Shown here: positions 60,840 to 64,000 of the stretch, piece by piece
Numbering within the stretch: position 1 is the stretch's first letter
Layout: every line of letters begins with the position of its first letter
DNA from: Lachnospiraceae bacterium XPB1003
GTDB lineage: Bacteria; Bacillota; Clostridia; Lachnospirales; Lachnospiraceae
Direction of reading: 5' to 3'
Length of the DNA: 64,000 nucleotides
NCBI GenBank assembly: GCA_900102065.1
Contig: FMVK01000002.1
Coordinates: forward strand, 124,001 to 188,000
Notes under the pieces: generated by a model
The model's database searches: none
Told to the model about the DNA's origin: nothing
Seen by the model: only the letters and a program-made list of their open reading frames with translations
Made by a program: the position numbers and the translations under genes

Positions 60840-62576
60840 ATGGATAGAGAAAGTCTTGTAATACTCGGCATATTTGCAGGTGCGGTTCTTTTATTCCTAG
60901 TACTTGGTATAAAGGAAAAAAGAAGATGGCAGAAGTCGCTGAAAAAACGTATCGAAAAGGAATTCGGCAGATTCTGCAACGGAAACGTGACTGCAGATCA
61001 TATGTCCCGTATAAAAAAATATCATGAAAAGCATAAGTCGGATGCTTCCGTTCCCGGACTTGATGATATCACATGGTCTGATCTGGATATGGACAGGGTA
61101 TTTTCCAAATGGAATGTGACATATTCTGCTGCCGGAGAAGAAGTCCTTTATCATACATTAAGAACTCCTCTTTATGATACCGATCTGATAAACGAACGTG
61201 ATAAAGAGATAAGATATTTTTGCGAACACGGAAAAGAACGCCTTGAGCTTCAGTTTGCTTCCGCTCTCTGCGGAGGGAAAGAGGGGATCTCTCTTTATGA
61301 TCATCTGGATGATTTCGGAGGGTCCGAAGGAACGGAAGGTGATCCGGCTGACAGTGTTCAAAGTCATGCCGATCCTTCATCACTTAGATCACATATTATC
61401 GCGCCGATCCTTCTTGCGGCAGCCATCGCGTTAATCTTTGTTAATGTTAAGATCGGTATTATTTCTCTTATTACTGTTCTTGTCATTAATATGGCCTGGT
61501 ACTTTAACTCGAGGCCCAAGATACTTCCTTATCTGGAGACGATACGCCGTGTATGCGCAGAGCTTGCAGGATGCCATGAGATACTTGCCAGAAAAGATCT
61601 GATATTTAAAGACGAACTATTTGATAAAAGGGTCAAGGCTCTTGAAGATGCTGCATCCAACCTCAAAGGATTCAAGAAAGGTGCGGTATGGGTTATTGCA
61701 GGCGATGCAGGTTCGGCTTCGCCTCTTGCTGTGGTCAAGGATTATGTCAATATGGCCTTGCATATCGATCTTGTGATATTTGCGGACATGAGCAATAAGT
61801 TAGAAAAGCATATAGGGGATGTGGATGCCATTCATACAGGACTGGGTTATCTTGAGATGTTATGTGCCGCTGCTTCATTAAGGGATGCTTTGCCGTATGT
61901 GTGCCGGCCTGTATTTGATGATAAGGAGTCGGCGGAGAATATTTATCATCCTCTTATCAATGATCCTGTGAAAAACAGTTATGAATTGGATAAGGGCATG
62001 CTCCTTACGGGCTCCAACGCATCCGGCAAATCTACATTTTTAAAGACGGTTGCAATTAATATGATCATGGCACAGACTTTCAATATAGCCTGTGCAGACT
62101 CGTTTCATACAGGTATCCACAAGATATTTACGTCAATGGCGCTTAAAGATGACCTGGCTGCAAAAGAAAGTTATTTTATGGCGGAGATCAGGGCCATGAA
62201 GCGTATAATAAGTAACAGCGATAATGATATTAAGATCGCATGTTTTGTGGATGAAGTACTGCGAGGGACCAATACCATTGAGAGGATCGCCGCCTCTTCC
62301 GTTATCCTTGAATATATGGCTTCAAACGGGATCTTCTGTATTGCGGCGACCCATGATATTGAGCTGGCGTCACTCTTAAAGGATTCCTATGAGAATTATC
62401 ATTTTGAAGAGAGCGTAGAAGGCGATGAAGTAAAGTTCAATTACATCCTGAACAAAGGTAAAGCAGTATCCCGCAATGCTATAAGGCTGCTTAAGGTCAT
62501 GGGATACGAAGATGGTATCGTTGAAAAGGCCACCAGGCGGGCGGAGGGCTTTGATAAAAGCGGCATCTGGACCTGA
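60840..62576 (+). CDS. Membrane-associated MutS-like ATPase
   Basis: A 578-residue protein of the MutS superfamily that lacks the mismatch-recognition N-domain. A first membrane segment is at about residues 6-24 and two more near 181-213. A MutS core follows, and then an ATPase domain with Walker A GSNASGKST at residue 391, the FMAEIRAMKRI segment, a CFVDEVLRGTNT Walker B and AATHDIEL. Similar proteins are common in Firmicutes and Bacteroidetes; their role is unknown and they are not true MutS. It lies five bases after the fusion gene. Confidence 0.87.
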   Translation: MDRESLVILGIFAGAVLLFLVLGIKEKRRWQKSLKKRIEKEFGRFCNGNVTADHMSRIKKYHEKHKSDASVPGLDDITWSDLDMDRVFSKWNVTYSAAGEEVLYHTLRTPLYDTDLINERDKEIRYFCEHGKERLELQFASALCGGKEGISLYDHLDDFGGSEGTEGDPADSVQSHADPSSLRSHIIAPILLAAAIALIFVNVKIGIISLITVLVINMAWYFNSRPKILPYLETIRRVCAELAGCHEILARKDLIFKDELFDKRVKALEDAASNLKGFKKGAVWVIAGDAGSASPLAVVKDYVNMALHIDLVIFADMSNKLEKHIGDVDAIHTGLGYLEMLCAAASLRDALPYVCRPVFDDKESAENIYHPLINDPVKNSYELDKGMLLTGSNASGKSTFLKTVAINMIMAQTFNIACADSFHTGIHKIFTSMALKDDLAAKESYFMAEIRAMKRIISNSDNDIKIACFVDEVLRGTNTIERIAASSVILEYMASNGIFCIAATHDIELASLLKDSYENYHFEESVEGDEVKFNYILNKGKAVSRNAIRLLKVMGYEDGIVEKATRRAEGFDKSGIWT

Positions 62577-62606
62577 AGATGACAAGAAAACCGGAGTGAG
62601 AGAAAA

Positions 62607-63086
62607 ATGAGTAAAGTGATAATCTATACTGATGGTGCGGCCAGAGGAAATCCCGACGGACCGGGAGGATACGGAGCAGTCCTTCAATATACTGATTCCA
62701 AAGGCGAACTTCACGAGATGGAACTCAGTGCCGGATACAAGAAAACTACCAATAACAGGATGGAGCTTATGGCGGCTATCGTAGCTCTTGAGAAATTAAA
62801 CAAGCCCTGTGAGGTGGAACTGCACTCGGATTCCAAATATGTAATTGATGCGTTTAATCAGCATTGGATCCAGGGGTGGATCAAAAAAGGATGGAAAAAG
62901 AGCGACGGGAAGGCTGTTAAAAATATAGATCTGTGGAAAAGACTTCTCAACGCTGCAAAAGAACATCAGATCACATGGGTGTGGGTAAAGGGGCATGCCG
63001 GACATGATCTGAATGAACGATGTGATATACTTGCAACCACCGCGGCTGACCACAATGCTGTTCTTGACGATATACAGACTGAATGA
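62607..63086 (+). CDS. rnhA: Ribonuclease HI
   Basis: RNase HI cuts RNA in RNA-DNA hybrids. The 159-residue protein has the catalytic residues Asp9 ([13 protein letters not shown]), Glu in NRMELMAA, Asp in HSDSKYV and Asp in RCDILA, plus the basic handle region around [11 protein letters not shown] moderate ribosome binding site lies before the ATG. It complements RNase HII (rnhB) at 37.3 kb. Confidence 0.96.
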   Translation: MSKVIIYTDGAARGNPDGPGGYGAVLQYTDSKGELHEMELSAGYKKTTNNRMELMAAIVALEKLNKPCEVELHSDSKYVIDAFNQHWIQGWIKKGWKKSDGKAVKNIDLWKRLLNAAKEHQITWVWVKGHAGHDLNERCDILATTAADHNAVLDDIQTE

Positions 63087-63124
63087 TAAACTTAATTTCG
63101 TAATTCTCTTTATGGAGGGATGAT

Positions 63125-63316
63125 ATGAATAATTTAACAACATTTTTTATGTCTGAGAACGGATTTTTTTCCTATCTTGTTACATATATTGTTTTTATAG
63201 CATCCATTATTGTAGCTTTCAGTATAGGATTTGCCCTCAGAAAGAACAAAAACAAGAAGATTGAGGCTGCAGCGGCTTCAGAAGCAGGGACAGAGACCGA
63301 CGAAGCTAAGGATTGA
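63125..63316 (+). CDS. Small single-pass membrane protein
   Basis: A 63-residue protein with one membrane segment at about residues 16-38, a basic stretch (RKNKNKKIE) and an Ala/Glu-rich tail. I do not recognise a family. GGAGGG lies before the ATG. It sits 38 bases after rnhA and is followed by a terminator. Confidence 0.7.
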   Translation: MNNLTTFFMSENGFFSYLVTYIVFIASIIVAFSIGFALRKNKNKKIEAAAASEAGTETDEAKD

Positions 63317-63336
63317 CGAACTTATAAGCATAGCGG

Positions 63337-63373
63337 AAGACATCGGAAGCATTATTACCGGTGTCTTTTTTAT
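63337..63373 (+). terminator. Rho-independent terminator after the small membrane protein
   Basis: AAGACATCGG (63337-63346) pairs with CCGGTGTCTT (63358-63367) around an 11-base loop and runs into six T. It lies inside an apparent open frame (63231-63428) that is therefore not a gene. Confidence 0.85.
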
Positions 63374-63458
63374 TCAGCCGGATATGGCTGATCTGTTTTA
63401 TAAATTAAGAACCGGCAGAATCAGATAAAGGGTGTTCTGCCCGGGCAAGGAGGATAAT

Positions 63459-63890
63459 ATGAATATCAGGATCAAATATTTCACCGATAAGATAGAGAAA
63501 TTAAGATATATCGACGGAAAGTCGGATTGGATCGACCTTAGGGCTGCTGAAGATGTATCTCTCAAAAAAGGGGAATGGAAGCTCATCCCCCTTGGAGTTG
63601 CAATGCAGCTTCCTGAAGGATATGAAGCGCATATAGTTCCCAGAAGTTCTACATATAAAAATTTCGGTATCATACAGACCAATCATTGCGGTGTGGTTGA
63701 TGCCTCATATTGCGGTGATAACGATCAGTGGTTTATGCCCGTTCTTGCCGTGAGAGATACCGAGATACATATCAATGACCGCATCTGTCAGTTCCGTATC
63801 ATGGAGAACCAGCCTAAGATCGAATTTGAGGAAGCAGATCATCTCGAAGGCAAGGACCGCGGTGGTTTTGGCTCCACCGGTAAGAATTAG
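63459..63890 (+). CDS. dut: dUTP diphosphatase
   Basis: dUTPase hydrolyses dUTP and so keeps uracil out of DNA. The 143-residue trimeric-type enzyme shows motif 1 WIDLRAAE, motif 2 [12 protein letters not shown] (Ser-Ser-Thr in place of the common RSGLA, a form also seen in phage enzymes), motif 3 [11 protein letters not shown], motif 4 ICQFRI and the C-terminal arm GGFGSTG. The ATG at 63459 has AAGGAGG; a GTG at 63432 in the same frame is not supported. Confidence 0.93.
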   Translation: MNIRIKYFTDKIEKLRYIDGKSDWIDLRAAEDVSLKKGEWKLIPLGVAMQLPEGYEAHIVPRSSTYKNFGIIQTNHCGVVDASYCGDNDQWFMPVLAVRDTEIHINDRICQFRIMENQPKIEFEEADHLEGKDRGGFGSTGKN

Positions 63891-63897
63891 GCTCGCC

Positions 63898-63926
63898 TTG
63901 TAAAATCAACTGTAAAAACATATAAT
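63898..63926 (+). promoter_or_regulatory. Strong sigma-A promoter at the right edge
   Basis: TTGTAA (63898-63903) and consensus TATAAT (63921-63926) with a 17-base spacer. The gene it drives is outside the window. Confidence 0.7.
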
Positions 63927-63946
63927 AAGCATAACTATGGCTAAAT

Positions 63947-63976
63947 GGGTTTAGTCTGCACTAACCCCTAATTTTT
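63947..63976 (+). terminator. Possible leader hairpin/attenuator at the right edge
   Basis: GGGTT-T-AGT (63947-63955) pairs with ACTAACCC (63960-63967) with one bulge, and five T follow shortly. It begins about 14 bases after the predicted start of transcription. It could be a short attenuator or part of a leader RNA cut by the window edge. Confidence 0.35.
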
Positions 63977-64000
63977 GTGCCGGAAAGAGCTTTATGGCGA

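Noticed and set aside
63231-63428. Open frame of 65 codons overlapping the small membrane protein
   Set aside because: A strong rho-independent terminator (63337-63373) lies within it and no ribosome binding site precedes it.
1-64000. tRNA, rRNA, insertion sequence, prophage or integrative element
   Set aside because: No tRNA-like cloverleaf, rRNA segment, transposase, integrase or terminal repeat was recognised; coding style is uniform over most of the window.

Overview
The window looks like the chromosome of a low-to-mid GC, Gram-positive clostridial bacterium, most likely a member of the Lachnospiraceae. This is inferred from gene order (truB-ribF, rpsO-pnp, rplS-lepB-rbgA-rnhB-ylqG-ylqH-yraN, der-plsY-gpsA), strong AGGAGG-type ribosome binding sites, sigma-A type promoters with 17-bp spacers, NrdR, CheV, and a WXG100/EssC secretion locus. 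No rRNA, tRNA, insertion sequence, integrase, phage module or CRISPR array was seen. Coding density is high and no gene-free stretch reaches 300 bases.

Layout: 1-8.3 kb holds the end of truB, ribF, a methyltransferase on the minus strand, a Na/Pi cotransporter coupled to an NlpC/P60 wall hydrolase, rpsO, pnp and nrdR. 8.3-16.2 kb holds an unknown membrane protein, a two-component system with a lipoprotein, cheV, and a 998-residue acidic repeat protein. 16.2-21.3 kb is housekeeping: hisH, hisF, ung, lysA, an rRNA pseudouridine synthase and murI. 21.4-33.4 kb is the most unusual region, a type VII (ESX/WXG100) secretion locus. It runs: small membrane protein, VWA-FHA membrane protein, FHA membrane protein, EssC ATPase, YukD/EsaB ubiquitin-like protein, three WXG100 proteins, two DUF4176 proteins, a Gly/Ala-rich candidate effector, two more WXG100 proteins and a third DUF4176 protein. 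A radical SAM/SPASM gene converges on its end. 34.5-46.4 kb is the rplS to gpsA housekeeping block, with two signal peptidases, FliK-like and FlhB-like orphans, yraN, a GDSL hydrolase, tyrS, der, plsY and gpsA. 46.5-51.9 kb is a MacB-like ABC transporter with its own response regulator and kinase. 51.9-57.9 kb on the minus strand joins a flavodiiron protein to an ABC-2 exporter. 58-64 kb holds a MATE transporter, an acidic peptide, a HAD-cytidine deaminase fusion, a membrane MutS-like ATPase, rnhA, a small membrane protein and dut.

How the genes fit together: the type VII locus has the motor (EssC) and the ubiquitin-like partner, but no recognisable EssA, EssB or EsaA. Two membrane FHA proteins, one of which also carries a VWA domain, occupy the place where those scaffold components would be expected. 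That makes it a candidate variant secretion system with its own set of small WXG100 substrates and one large candidate effector. Other points worth attention are a yraN gene with no ATG, GTG or TTG start, a leaderless-looking promoter with an internal inverted repeat at the head of the type VII locus, and an 11-bp-phased repeat array before the ABC/two-component operon. A near-perfect 198-bp tandem duplication lies inside the acidic repeat protein.
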